A stretch of DNA of 64,000 nt. It comes from Sporosarcina sp. ANT_H38 (GTDB lineage Bacteria > Bacillota > Bacilli > Bacillales_A > Planococcaceae). The position numbers were made by a program, and so were the translations under genes. Location of the stretch: positions 124,001 through 188,000 of the forward strand of contig NZ_VOBC01000004.1 of the NCBI RefSeq assembly GCF_008369195.1, in the 5' to 3' direction. Shown piece after piece: positions 23,799 through 30,760 of this stretch (within the stretch, counting starts at the first letter, position 1; each line of letters opens with the position of its first letter). Under the pieces are notes generated by a model. The model was not told the origin of the DNA. It made no database searches and was given only the letters and a program-made list of their open reading frames with translations.

Positions 23799-24211
23799 TT
23801 AATCGATTCCTCCTTTTTGAAGTTCCCGCTTAACCCGTTATCCTTTTTCCATTTAACAAGTCTTCTTGAACCTACTCTGAAAAATTTAACGATTGCACGG
23901 TCATTCATATTTGCGACTTTCATTTTTCGATATAATTCAATGGTCAACGTATCAAATGACACGTGTTCTTCGGACTTCCGAAGATTTTCAATCCAAATGC
24001 CGCTATCATCTTTTCTAACGGGTGTTAACTCGTATAGGTGAATTCCTAGTTGTCTAATTTTCACAGCTGCTTCGCATCCACAATTTGATTTTGCGGCAGA
24101 GTGATTCCTGTCGCCATTTATGCAGAAATCACAACGCTCAGCATCCAACCTATCAATTTTCGCCAATACCGCTAGACGCGATTTACGCAATTCGCGTTTA
24201 CACATTGTCAT
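23795..24211 (-). CDS. Zinc-finger domain phage protein
   Basis: This 138-residue protein has four or five cysteines in RCDFCINGDRNHSAAKSNCG CE near residues 27-47 (C-x2-C ... C-x-C). It resembles the short zinc-finger proteins found in Bacillus and phages. The C-terminal half (MNDRAIVKFFRVGSRRLVKW) looks like a helix-turn-helix of the type that reads 'DRAIVKxFxVGxRRLxKWKK'. Together this suggests a DNA-binding regulator, which is an inference. It overlaps the upstream and downstream genes by four bases. Confidence 0.65.
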   Translation of the reverse strand: MTMCKRELRKSRLAVLAKIDRLDAERCDFCINGDRNHSAAKSNCGCEAAVKIRQLGIHLYELTPVRKDDSGIWIENLRKSEEHVSFDTLTIELYRKMKVANMNDRAIVKFFRVGSRRLVKWKKDNGLSGNFKKEESIK

Positions 24212-24507
24212 TTTGATTCACCATCCTCAAAACTGATGAATGATTCGTCAGGGTAAATTCCTTCTATTTTTCCATGTTGATACAATTCATCCACGTTTAC
24301 CATCCCACCGCGATAAGGTACGCCCGAAGACGGCCGCATCACTGTTATTGGACCATCGTCTGTCATTAGGATGTCATTGTGTTTAAACTCCCCGACCTCA
24401 CGCCCGCACAGCCGTCCATTCTTCAGTCCAAGCCAATAAGACAACCCCAGTATCAATCCTCCACCAATGATTAATAGGAGTGCTTCTCCTAGTGTTATTT
24501 GAGTCAT
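24208..24507 (-). CDS. Membrane-anchored phage protein, unknown
   Basis: This 99-residue protein starts at MTQITLGEALLLIIGGGLIL, chosen by AAGGTGATT upstream and an ATGA overlap with the preceding 46-residue ORF. Residues about 8-27 form one membrane helix, followed by a soluble domain (KHNDILMTDDGPITVMRPSS, ESFISFEDGESK). I do not recognise it. Its first bases overlap the stop of the preceding small gene, placing it in the coupled early chain. Confidence 0.55.
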   Translation of the reverse strand: MTQITLGEALLLIIGGGLILGLSYWLGLKNGRLCGREVGEFKHNDILMTDDGPITVMRPSSGVPYRGGMVNVDELYQHGKIEGIYPDESFISFEDGESK

Positions 24508-24644
24508 TCCACAATCACCTTCCATCCCCGTTTTTTCATCCAAGTCAATTCTGCGTTCCCGAATCGATCGTACAGCCACACTTTCTCACCCCTACCATCC
24601 ACATGCTCGATACGATAGAGTAAATGCCAAGATGGTTGGTTCAT
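24504..24644 (-). CDS. 46-residue phage ORF, unknown
   Basis: The frame MNQPSWHLLYRIEHVDGRGE, then VWLYDRFGNAELTWMKKRG and WKVIVE, overlaps the preceding and following small genes by ATGA each. It looks like a compact beta-rich polar protein. The two perfect four-base overlaps are strong support that it is translated despite its length. Confidence 0.55.
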   Translation of the reverse strand: MNQPSWHLLYRIEHVDGRGEKVWLYDRFGNAELTWMKKRGWKVIVE

Positions 24645-24784
24645 TCCCTGACTGCTCGCTTTACGGCTAGTAAACTACGCAATGAATAATAGTCCATTTC
24701 ATTTAACGGCTCGTCATTTCGTCCGTTAGTAACCTTTAAAGCAACAAGTTGCTCAATGATATATTTCCTTTCAACTTTTTTCAT
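24641..24784 (-). CDS. 47-residue phage ORF, unknown
   Basis: The frame MKKVERKYIIEQLVALKVTN, then GRNDEPLNEMDYYSLRSLLA and VKRAVRE, starts 13 bases inside the preceding 54-residue gene and ends in an ATGA overlap. It is helical and basic. An AAAGGGGCC-like site lies upstream of the ATG. The family is not recognised. Confidence 0.55.
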   Translation of the reverse strand: MKKVERKYIIEQLVALKVTNGRNDEPLNEMDYYSLRSLLAVKRAVRE

Positions 24785-24935
24785 ATACGATCGGCCCCTT
24801 TCGATTTGCCCAATAGCGTTCAGCCATTAGGATCTTTTCTTCGAGTTCAACCATTTCGCGCTTTAGCTTGTCCGCATCATATTTTTCAGTTGATTGGACC
24901 AGATAGAAACCCGGTCCATGAATCCATTTAGGCAT
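24771..24935 (-). CDS. 54-residue coiled-coil phage ORF
   Basis: The frame MPKWIHGPGFYLVQSTEKYD, then DKLKREMVELEEKILMAERY, has an excellent AGGAGGTGAT site before the ATG and heads the chain of overlapping small genes down to 23116. Residues 20-42 are a charged helix with heptad spacing. Its function is unknown. Confidence 0.6.
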   Translation of the reverse strand: MPKWIHGPGFYLVQSTEKYDADKLKREMVELEEKILMAERYWANRKGPIVYEKS

Positions 24936-24956
24936 ATCTATCACCTCCTAGTAGTT

Positions 24957-25898
24957 TTATCGGAACAGCAATTTTTCTAATTCTGCATTTTCGCTTTCAG
25001 CTTCTTGATCCCTTACCGATTCTTCCGGCATGTAAATTTCAATAGACATTTTCTTAACTCGGCTTTTTAAACGACCGTCCTTGTAGATGTCCCCAAGGTT
25101 TTCGATTGTTTTGTTAGAAGTGAACAGTGTTGTTTTTTTATGTTCCAATCGATAATCAGTGATGTCATAGAAAATTCTTTCAGCAAAATCAGAAGGCTTT
25201 TCAACAGCTAAGTCATCAACAACCAGCACTTCTACTTCACGAAACAAGCGAATGATATCACTTTCCGTTGTATCTGTATCACCATTGAATGTTTTTTTGA
25301 TTTGAGACAGTAGATCATTTGCTTTCAAGAAAGCTATATCAACGTCGTACATCTTAACGAGCGCATTTGCGATACTAGATGCCAGTCTCGTTTTACCAGA
25401 CCCCTTGATATCGCTATACAGATATAAACCTTTACCGTGCTCTTTCATGGCTGGATAGTTCTCAACGAACTTGATAGCTGCCTTTTTCGCTATCGTTGCT
25501 GTATCGCGATTGTCTTGGGTCTTGTACTTACCGACGTCGTAAGAATGCACCGTTGCATTGCTGAAAATCGGTGGAATACCTGACAAATCTAGTTTTTTAT
25601 CAATCTCACGCTGTTTAATGAGTTGTTCGTAGCACTTACAATGTTCCCACCATTCAGCACGTATCAATTTACCGTCCTCGTCGATTTCATCCTTTTTATT
25701 CTGACGAGACCAATCTTTAATCCATAACCACCCTTTTCCGTCACACTTTTGATAAGGGCAGTTTTCAGATGGTGTTGTTAGTATCTCGATTGGATTGGAT
25801 GCCAGCGATTCTCTTACGGCGTTCATTCGTTTCGCTAATACGGGATTGTCCTTCATCATCCTTTGGATCACTTCGCTTAGTGGTACTAGTGGCTTCAC
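24957..25898 (-). CDS. DnaC/DnaI-like replicative helicase loader
   Basis: This 313-residue AAA+ ATPase loads the replicative helicase at the phage origin. The Walker A motif is in SDIKGSGKTRLASS, Walker B in VEVLVVDDLAVE, sensor I in KKTTLFTSNKTIENLG, and an arginine finger follows in KDGRLKSRVKKMS. An N-terminal cysteine set (CPYQKCDG, then EHCKCYEQ) is the zinc-binding element seen in DnaI. GTG at 25898 is chosen as start because AAGGAGG lies eight bases upstream. This start lies 134 bases inside the preceding replisome-organiser gene. Confidence 0.85.
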   Translation of the reverse strand: MKPLVPLSEVIQRMMKDNPVLAKRMNAVRESLASNPIEILTTPSENCPYQKCDGKGWLWIKDWSRQNKKDEIDEDGKLIRAEWWEHCKCYEQLIKQREIDKKLDLSGIPPIFSNATVHSYDVGKYKTQDNRDTATIAKKAAIKFVENYPAMKEHGKGLYLYSDIKGSGKTRLASSIANALVKMYDVDIAFLKANDLLSQIKKTFNGDTDTTESDIIRLFREVEVLVVDDLAVEKPSDFAERIFYDITDYRLEHKKTTLFTSNKTIENLGDIYKDGRLKSRVKKMSIEIYMPEESVRDQEAESENAELEKLLFR

Positions 25899-26643
25899 TG
25901 CTTGTCCCTCCTTTTTCATTTAGATAACCCTCAAACTTATTACCGAATAATGTCTCTGGACGAAGGAACGACTCCCATTTGGTAACACCAAGCCATTGCG
26001 ATGATTTGTTGTCTATCACCTTTTTAAAATCATCAAGATGAAAACCTTCATTCATCCGAGCTTTAATTAGTGATTGCGTTTTTTTTCCATTCGCTCGGTA
26101 ATTCGTTTTTGCTTTATCATTTAGGTAACTAACAATTTCTTGAAATGGATGAGAAGGAACGTTAGTGACGTTATCTATTAATGTAGTAGTCTCTGTTGTA
26201 GTCTCTGTTGTATTCTCTGTAGTAATCTCTGTTAAAGATTCCGACAGATTGTCAGAATGGATACCTACACTTTGTTCGAATGGAATCTGACAAAATGTCA
26301 GAATGGATTCTACAAATTTGTCATAATCCAATTTGTAGTGAACAGTCGGTGCGCCATTCGCTTTTTTTAATTTCGTTTCAACTATGCCGATGTTTTTTAA
26401 TTTGTTGATGGAATATCTAACCTGTCTTTCCGTCAAACAAATTTCTTCGTCCCACTCTTTATATGTTTTGTAGAAAAAACCGTCTTTTCTTTTCGATTTA
26501 TCGGAATAAAACACGATTTGATTTAATAAGATAGCAGTAGTCAAGTCCCCGGCATACTGGACATATAACCTGGGAACAGTAAAAACGTTATCTTGACCAC
26601 TTACACGTTTGAGAAGCTCTCTAATTGCTTGATAATTACTCAA
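25765..26643 (-). CDS. Phage replisome organiser / DnaD-like protein
   Basis: This is a 292-residue replication initiator. The N-terminal domain is a winged helix (LTTAILLNQIVFYSDKSKRK, then ERQVRYSINKLKNIGIVETK). A Thr/Glu-rich linker near residues 140-152 comes from a short DNA repeat. The C-terminal domain (VSYLNDKAKTNYRANGKKTQ, FKKVIDNKSSQWLGV, WESFLRPETLFG) is the conserved phage C-terminal domain of TIGR02220 type. Such proteins bind the phage origin and recruit the helicase loader encoded next. Its 3' end overlaps that loader by 134 bases. Confidence 0.88.
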   Translation of the reverse strand: MSNYQAIRELLKRVSGQDNVFTVPRLYVQYAGDLTTAILLNQIVFYSDKSKRKDGFFYKTYKEWDEEICLTERQVRYSINKLKNIGIVETKLKKANGAPTVHYKLDYDKFVESILTFCQIPFEQSVGIHSDNLSESLTEITTENTTETTTETTTLIDNVTNVPSHPFQEIVSYLNDKAKTNYRANGKKTQSLIKARMNEGFHLDDFKKVIDNKSSQWLGVTKWESFLRPETLFGNKFEGYLNEKGGTSSEATSTTKRSDPKDDEGQSRISETNERRKRIAGIQSNRDTNNTI

Positions 26644-26745
26644 ATTGAAAACTCCTTTCCGACTTGCATTGCTAGGGGCCCTTATGTAAAGTGATAGTAA
26701 GTGTATTTTAAGAGCCCCACCGAACTCGCTGCTCTAACAGCGGGT

Positions 26746-27411
26746 TTATTTTTGTTTCGGTATCCATGCTTCGACATAGCGAATAGCTGACTGGAGATCT
26801 TGACGTTTCACATCTTTGTATGAAGTGACAGCAAAACGGTCTTTGATTTCACGATGCAATTCACTAAATAAACGTTTTCGAATTTCTACATCTTTTTCGA
26901 CTTCATAAACCCTTGAAGCTATCCCTCTTTGTAGCCTTCGTTGTTCGCCATGATCCAGTGTAATTTGGTTTTCAACTTTCTCCTTCAATTCTGCAACATC
27001 ACCTTTCAAGACTTCGACATCTCCCGATGTTTCTAGGCTCAATCTCATAGATGCTTTCAATTGTTCTGACGGGCTTAACAATTTAGGTGCATTCAACGCT
27101 TTTTCCATTTCCTCGAAGCGCGTCACATAAGCAGCGGTAAATAGTACACCTTTTTGGCCAATCATTTTATTCGCCACCATGTCACACCCTCTTCTGGATA
27201 ACAAGAAGGAAGGTCTAATCTCCTTTTTGGCATCCTGGTATGTGTAAGGGATAAAGAAATCCGACGAGCGCAACCCTGCGCTGGTTAAAATACCGGTGTA
27301 TCCGCGGATCGTTCGCAACAATTCTTTATGTTGTTGATCTACCATTTCTGCAACGTCACGGCTTTCAGTTACGAATTGACCTTCATGCGAAATTACTTTT
27401 AGTGTGTTCAT
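26746..27411 (-). CDS. Rha-family phage regulatory protein with ORF6C domain
   Basis: This is a 221-residue two-domain protein. Residues about 8-100 are a pRha domain (VTESRDVAEMVDQQHKELLR, FIPYTYQDAKKEIRPSFLLS, GQKGVLFTAAYVTRFEEMEK). The C-terminal part (QRRLQRGIASRVYEVEKDVE, ELHREIKDRFAVTSYKDVKR) is an ORF6C domain. Rha proteins modulate lysis-lysogeny and infection outcome in enteric phages. The role in Firmicutes is inferred. The ATG has GGAGGATGACGA upstream and overlaps the preceding stop. Confidence 0.88.
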   Translation of the reverse strand: MNTLKVISHEGQFVTESRDVAEMVDQQHKELLRTIRGYTGILTSAGLRSSDFFIPYTYQDAKKEIRPSFLLSRRGCDMVANKMIGQKGVLFTAAYVTRFEEMEKALNAPKLLSPSEQLKASMRLSLETSGDVEVLKGDVAELKEKVENQITLDHGEQRRLQRGIASRVYEVEKDVEIRKRLFSELHREIKDRFAVTSYKDVKRQDLQSAIRYVEAWIPKQK

Positions 27412-27608
27412 TCGTCATCCTCCAATCTAGTAATAGATATTGCATTCCTGCTATTTTTACGTGCTGCTATACGCTTCTTGTAAGTCGGTGTTGTACGAAA
27501 ACGAATCGTTTTAACTGTGACTTTTAAGTGGTCGGCGCATTCTTTGGCTGTTCCGACGCAAAGGAACTTATCACCTTTATACACGGCGTATTCTGCGAGT
27601 TTACGCAT
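27408..27608 (-). CDS. Small HTH-like phage protein
   Basis: This 66-residue protein (MRKLAEYAVYKGDKFLCVGT, then AKECADHLKVTVKTIRFRTT) contains a short helix-turn-helix-like stretch, with the pattern A.ECADHL.V...TIRF common to phage and plasmid small regulators annotated as hypothetical. It overlaps both neighbours (four and eight bases). It may bind DNA; this is an inference. Confidence 0.6.
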   Translation of the reverse strand: MRKLAEYAVYKGDKFLCVGTAKECADHLKVTVKTIRFRTTPTYKKRIAARKNSRNAISITRLEDDE

Positions 27609-27813
27609 CAGGTTTTTGAATAAGGCTCATCCCTTGTGACTTAACCAACTCCAAAGATTGTTCTTCTGAGAATCCTTGCTTCATCAAACTTTGAAAGTAG
27701 CTGTAGTTTACTTCCGCTATCAATGGTAAACAACGGATAGCGGGGTCTATTTCCCTTCTAAGCTCATCAGCTTGTGACTGAAAGAGTATTTTTTCGGCTT
27801 CACTCATTTTCAT
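27601..27813 (-). CDS. Hypothetical phage protein, 70 aa
   Basis: This acidic helical protein begins MKMSEAEKILFQSQADELRR and ends MSLIQKPDA. ATG 27813 is chosen because it overlaps the stop of the upstream 53-residue gene. ATG 27807 also has good spacing to GAGGTG. It contains MKQGFSEEQSLELVKSQG, a helix pair often seen in small phage proteins. No function is assignable. Confidence 0.55.
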   Translation of the reverse strand: MKMSEAEKILFQSQADELRREIDPAIRCLPLIAEVNYSYFQSLMKQGFSEEQSLELVKSQGMSLIQKPDA

Positions 27814-27971
27814 TTCCACCTCTCATTTCTAATTTGCCTAGCTTGTCCTAAATAACGATGCATCACCGTCCAAGTCCATTCGTCCACTTTGACCAACAAC
27901 CAGTCATCAACGTTTGCTAAGACTGACTGAGCGTGATTACGTTGAACTCTAGTAAACTTGCGGCCTTTCAT
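27810..27971 (-). CDS. 53-residue phage ORF, unknown
   Basis: The frame MKGRKFTRVQRNHAQSVLAN, then VDDWLLVKVDEWTWTVMHRY, is coupled at both ends by ATGA overlaps, so it is likely real. It is tryptophan-rich and basic. No known family is recognised. Confidence 0.55.
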   Translation of the reverse strand: MKGRKFTRVQRNHAQSVLANVDDWLLVKVDEWTWTVMHRYLGQARQIRNERWK

Positions 27972-28066
27972 TTTGACCCACTCGATTCACCTAAAAACCA
28001 CATGCCGGTTAACACTACTACCGCGACTATTACAAAGAGACTGAACATGCCCCAGTCGGTGTTCAT
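27968..28066 (-). CDS. 32-residue single-span membrane peptide
   Basis: The frame MNTDWGMFSLFVIVAVVVLT, then GMWFLGESSGSK, encodes one membrane helix. It is linked by ATGA overlaps to the DUF771-like gene before it and the 53-residue gene after it. Function unknown; the double overlap is the main evidence. Confidence 0.5.
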   Translation of the reverse strand: MNTDWGMFSLFVIVAVVVLTGMWFLGESSGSK

Positions 28067-28329
28067 TGGGCTTGTCTCCCTAGCCAAACGATTAAAAACT
28101 CATTGGTAGCTTTAGCAGGAAAATACCATTTACCGCCGACTTTCGCTTTTGGGAAATCTTCGTCGTGGAAGAAAGTATCTTGAATTGTCCCCCAACTCAT
28201 GCACGTTCTGCGTCTTAACTCTTTCGTATCCCAAAAAGTGTACAAGTGTTCAAGCTCCACCATCTTATTTTTCAGTTCATTTTGGATGATGGAATTTAGT
28301 TGAGTTTCGTCTACATTTACAGAAATCAT
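28063..28329 (-). CDS. DUF771-like phage protein
   Basis: This 88-residue protein contains FWDTKELRRRTCMSWGTIQD, then GGKWYFPAKATNEFLIVWL. The W(D)xKELxxRT...G..WxFxxxxxxEFL pattern is that of DUF771 proteins encoded next to Cro in Firmicutes phages. They resemble excisionase-type winged helices and probably bind DNA. It follows the Cro-like gene by 21 bases. Confidence 0.72.
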   Translation of the reverse strand: MISVNVDETQLNSIIQNELKNKMVELEHLYTFWDTKELRRRTCMSWGTIQDTFFHDEDFPKAKVGGKWYFPAKATNEFLIVWLGRQAQ

Positions 28330-28350
28330 AGTTGCTCCCCCCAGTCTGTA

Positions 28351-28620
28351 CTACTTCACACATCCAGTTTCCACCTCGTTAACTTTCGTAGAACGTAAGT
28401 TTACGCTAAAAAAAATATCAGTTCCTTCTTGCGGAGTTAGTTGCAAAGTTTGATAGATTGCAGATATCAACGCATGACCAGGCATGTATAACCCGTTGAG
28501 CAGATTGCTTATAGTATGTGGTGTAACGCCAACAGCCTCCGCAAAAGCTTTCTTACTTTTAAATCCGCAAAGAACGATTTTAGATTCTAGGAGAGGCGCG
28601 TTGATTCGTGTTTTATTCAT
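28351..28620 (-). CDS. Cro-like XRE-family regulator
   Basis: This 89-residue protein starts at MNKTRINAPLLESKIVLCGF, chosen because AAAGGGTGTG lies upstream; a longer frame to 28662 would begin in the operator region. The helix-turn-helix is SKKAFAEAVGVTPHTISNLL, followed by a short C-terminal region. Divergent orientation to the CI-like repressor across a 150-bp spacer makes it the Cro-type switch protein. A copy of the operator-like motif CGTAAGTT also occurs inside its 3' part. Confidence 0.82.
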   Translation of the reverse strand: MNKTRINAPLLESKIVLCGFKSKKAFAEAVGVTPHTISNLLNGLYMPGHALISAIYQTLQLTPQEGTDIFFSVNLRSTKVNEVETGCVK

Positions 28621-28773
28621 TGTTTTCACACCCTTTCGTATTGCGTAAGTTAAATATAGCATTCTAAAAAATAGATTGCAAGCATAATACGAAAGTTTAT
28701 TTAGATAACACGAATAATTACTTTCACTTTACGTAAGTTGATGTTACACTGTTAATGAAAGGAGATTAAAAAA
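28621..28773. promoter_or_regulatory. Divergent lysogeny control region
   Basis: This spacer between Cro and the repressor should hold both early promoters. CGTAAGTT occurs at 28644-28651 and 28732-28739 (a third copy is at 28394-28401 inside cro). ACTTTACGTAAGT is a near palindrome around the second copy. TTCACT with TACACT 16 bases downstream (before 28760) is a plausible repressor promoter. Confidence 0.5.
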
Positions 28774-29412
28774 ATGGATTTTGGCAAAAGGTTAAAAGAT
28801 GCGAGGTTGAAGCGCGGATATACTCTGTTAGAAGTAGGAGAACGACTCGGGCGTACCGAGGCTACAGTCCAGCGTTACGAAAGTGGTAACATCAAAAACT
28901 TGAAAGCCGACACTATTCAAGAACTCGCGGATGTATACCGAGTGTCACCCGCGTATTTAATGGGGTGGGATGTAAAAGGTAAAGAAAATATGTTATCCGA
29001 GTACAGTTATTACCCAGTAACTGTTGCTGCTGGATTGCCTAACGGAATAGACGGCATGATAGAGTCGGATGTGGAAAGTATTACACTCCCTGATTCAATA
29101 ATGGGTAAATATGCAGGTGATCAAGATATCTATATGATGCGGGTTAACGGGGACTCCATGAATAACGTCATACCTAACAAGTCATTGATCGCATTAAAGA
29201 AAATAGAGATCTCACAATTAAAAGACGGGGATATCGTAGTATATAGCCACGAATACGATTACTCGGTAAAAAGAATCATCATAGCTGACGACAGATTAAT
29301 ATTTAGACCAGATTCATCAGATAACCGTTTCGCAGACAATGTTTTATCTCGAAATGATTCAAATTTGAAAATCCACGGAAAAGTAGTCGTATACATCGTA
29401 GAGCTTGATTGA
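28774..29412 (+). CDS. CI-like repressor with S24 peptidase domain
   Basis: This 212-residue lysogeny repressor has an N-terminal XRE helix-turn-helix (LLEVGERLGRTEATVQRYES) and a C-terminal LexA-type S24 domain. The catalytic serine is in VNGDSMNNVIPN and the lysine in YDYSVKRIIIA. The predicted self-cleavage Ala-Gly is in VAAGLPNG, so it should be inactivated by RecA after DNA damage. It is transcribed rightward, divergent from Cro and followed by the integrase. The AAAGGAG site upstream supports the ATG. Confidence 0.92.
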   Translation: MDFGKRLKDARLKRGYTLLEVGERLGRTEATVQRYESGNIKNLKADTIQELADVYRVSPAYLMGWDVKGKENMLSEYSYYPVTVAAGLPNGIDGMIESDVESITLPDSIMGKYAGDQDIYMMRVNGDSMNNVIPNKSLIALKKIEISQLKDGDIVVYSHEYDYSVKRIIIADDRLIFRPDSSDNRFADNVLSRNDSNLKIHGKVVVYIVELD

Positions 29413-29495
29413 TCTCCCGGCCGGAATATCAATAAAGATTCAGAGTAGCTCATATGCTGCTCTTTTCTTGTATCTATGAAAGGAAGTATTCAAAC

Positions 29496-30662
29496 ATGGC
29501 GACATATAGAAAATTAAAAAGTGGACGGTGGCAAGCAAGGGTTTCAAAAGATGGCGAAGAATTCAGCATCGGCACTTTCCGCACGAAGAAGGAAGCTGAA
29601 ATTGAAGCAGCTAAAGTTGAAGAACGGATTTATTACGGACAAACTCTGAATGACAGAAATATGTTAATGGACGAGGTTGTTGATGAGTGGCTTAATGAAC
29701 ACAAAAAAGCGAACGTCAAAGAATCCACATTCGAACAGTTAGAAGTGATTGCACGATTGCATATCCTGCCCTACTTTGGCAACAAGCGGATCATGCTCAT
29801 CAAACGTGCTGATGTTAAGAAGTGGGTTAAGCAATACGTAGATATGATGGACGAGAATGGAAACAAGAAATACGCGTATGACACTGTGGTGAAATATTTA
29901 TCGACGATGAAGAGTATACTGCACTACGCCGTCCATGAATTAGAAGTTTTAGAAAAGAACCCATCAGACCGTTTAAAAGTTCCAGCACAAGATTCTGTAG
30001 CGCTTAAACAGGATTTGAAGTATTACAGTCTTGACGAGCTAAACGCGTTGCTCGACTATATGAAGGAATACAAACACCAACGCTATCAAGAATATCAACT
30101 TTACTACATGCTTATGTATTTTTTGAGTCAAACGGGTTTACGGATCAGTGAATCATTAGCGTTGAAATGGAGTGATATTGAAGAAGGGAAAGTAACCGTG
30201 GAACGTCAGACACGCCGGAACTATGCTAACGAGGTGAAAATAACAACGCTTAAAAACACATCATCGTACAGGACATTAGGGCTGAATGATGAATTGGTTC
30301 GCGAATTAAAGAAGTTTAAACTAAAACAAAACGAAATGATCCTAGGAAATAAAAGCTTTCAAAAAAACGTTGACGGGATTATATTTCAGAACTACTTAGG
30401 CAACTATCTAACACCTTCCACAGTTCGTGATTCAATCCGTGATTACTGCAAAAAAGCCGGAGTGGATTATAAAGGCACTCACGGATTCAGACACACACAC
30501 GCAGTTCTTTTATTAGAATCTGGAGCAAGTATTAAGTTTGTTGCCGACCGATTAGGTCATAAAACAACAAAAACAACCACCGATACTTACTTGGATATCA
30601 CAGAAAAAATAGAAGAAGACGAACTTAAAAAGTTCGCCTCCTACACTACAAGGAAAATCTGA
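29496..30662 (+). CDS. Prophage tyrosine integrase
   Basis: This 388-residue integrase has an N-terminal AP2-like arm-binding domain (MATYRKLKSGRWQARVSKDG), a SAM-like core-binding domain at about 55-160, and a catalytic domain with arginine in SQTGLRISESLAL, the HGFRHTHAVLLL box, histidine in DRLGHKTTKTT and tyrosine in TDTYLDITEK. ATG 29496 is chosen because GAAAGGAAG lies nine bases upstream. It is the last prophage gene before sufB, so it defines the right end of the element. It would integrate and, with an excisionase, excise the prophage. Confidence 0.93.
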   Translation: MATYRKLKSGRWQARVSKDGEEFSIGTFRTKKEAEIEAAKVEERIYYGQTLNDRNMLMDEVVDEWLNEHKKANVKESTFEQLEVIARLHILPYFGNKRIMLIKRADVKKWVKQYVDMMDENGNKKYAYDTVVKYLSTMKSILHYAVHELEVLEKNPSDRLKVPAQDSVALKQDLKYYSLDELNALLDYMKEYKHQRYQEYQLYYMLMYFLSQTGLRISESLALKWSDIEEGKVTVERQTRRNYANEVKITTLKNTSSYRTLGLNDELVRELKKFKLKQNEMILGNKSFQKNVDGIIFQNYLGNYLTPSTVRDSIRDYCKKAGVDYKGTHGFRHTHAVLLLESGASIKFVADRLGHKTTKTTTDTYLDITEKIEEDELKKFASYTTRKI

Positions 30663-30696
30663 ATCGGCACGAAATCGGCACGAATGATTTTCCTTG
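30649..30696 (+). terminator. Integrase terminator hairpin with tandem 11-bp repeat in the loop
   Basis: A perfect 11-bp stem (CAAGGAAAATC/GATTTTCCTTG) starts in the last integrase codons. Its 26-nt loop contains AATCGGCACGA twice in tandem (30662-30683). The weak T-run makes termination uncertain. The repeats could instead be integrase arm sites. Confidence 0.5.
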
Positions 30697-30760
30697 TTCT
30701 ATATACATCGCTTAAACGTTGATGTAACAGCGTTTAAATCGAATTAACCTATACTGCCTT
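30663..30760. other. Probable attR junction of the prophage
   Basis: The prophage-chromosome boundary must lie between the integrase stop (30662) and the 3' end of sufB (stop at 30744). The spacer has an inverted repeat TTAAACG/CGTTTAA (30712-30737). The matching attL is outside the window, so the core sequence cannot be fixed. Confidence 0.55.

Noticed and set aside
24957..25919. ATG at 25919 as start of the helicase loader
   Set aside because: The strong AAGGAGG lies after this codon and is well placed for GTG 25898, so the longer form is unlikely.
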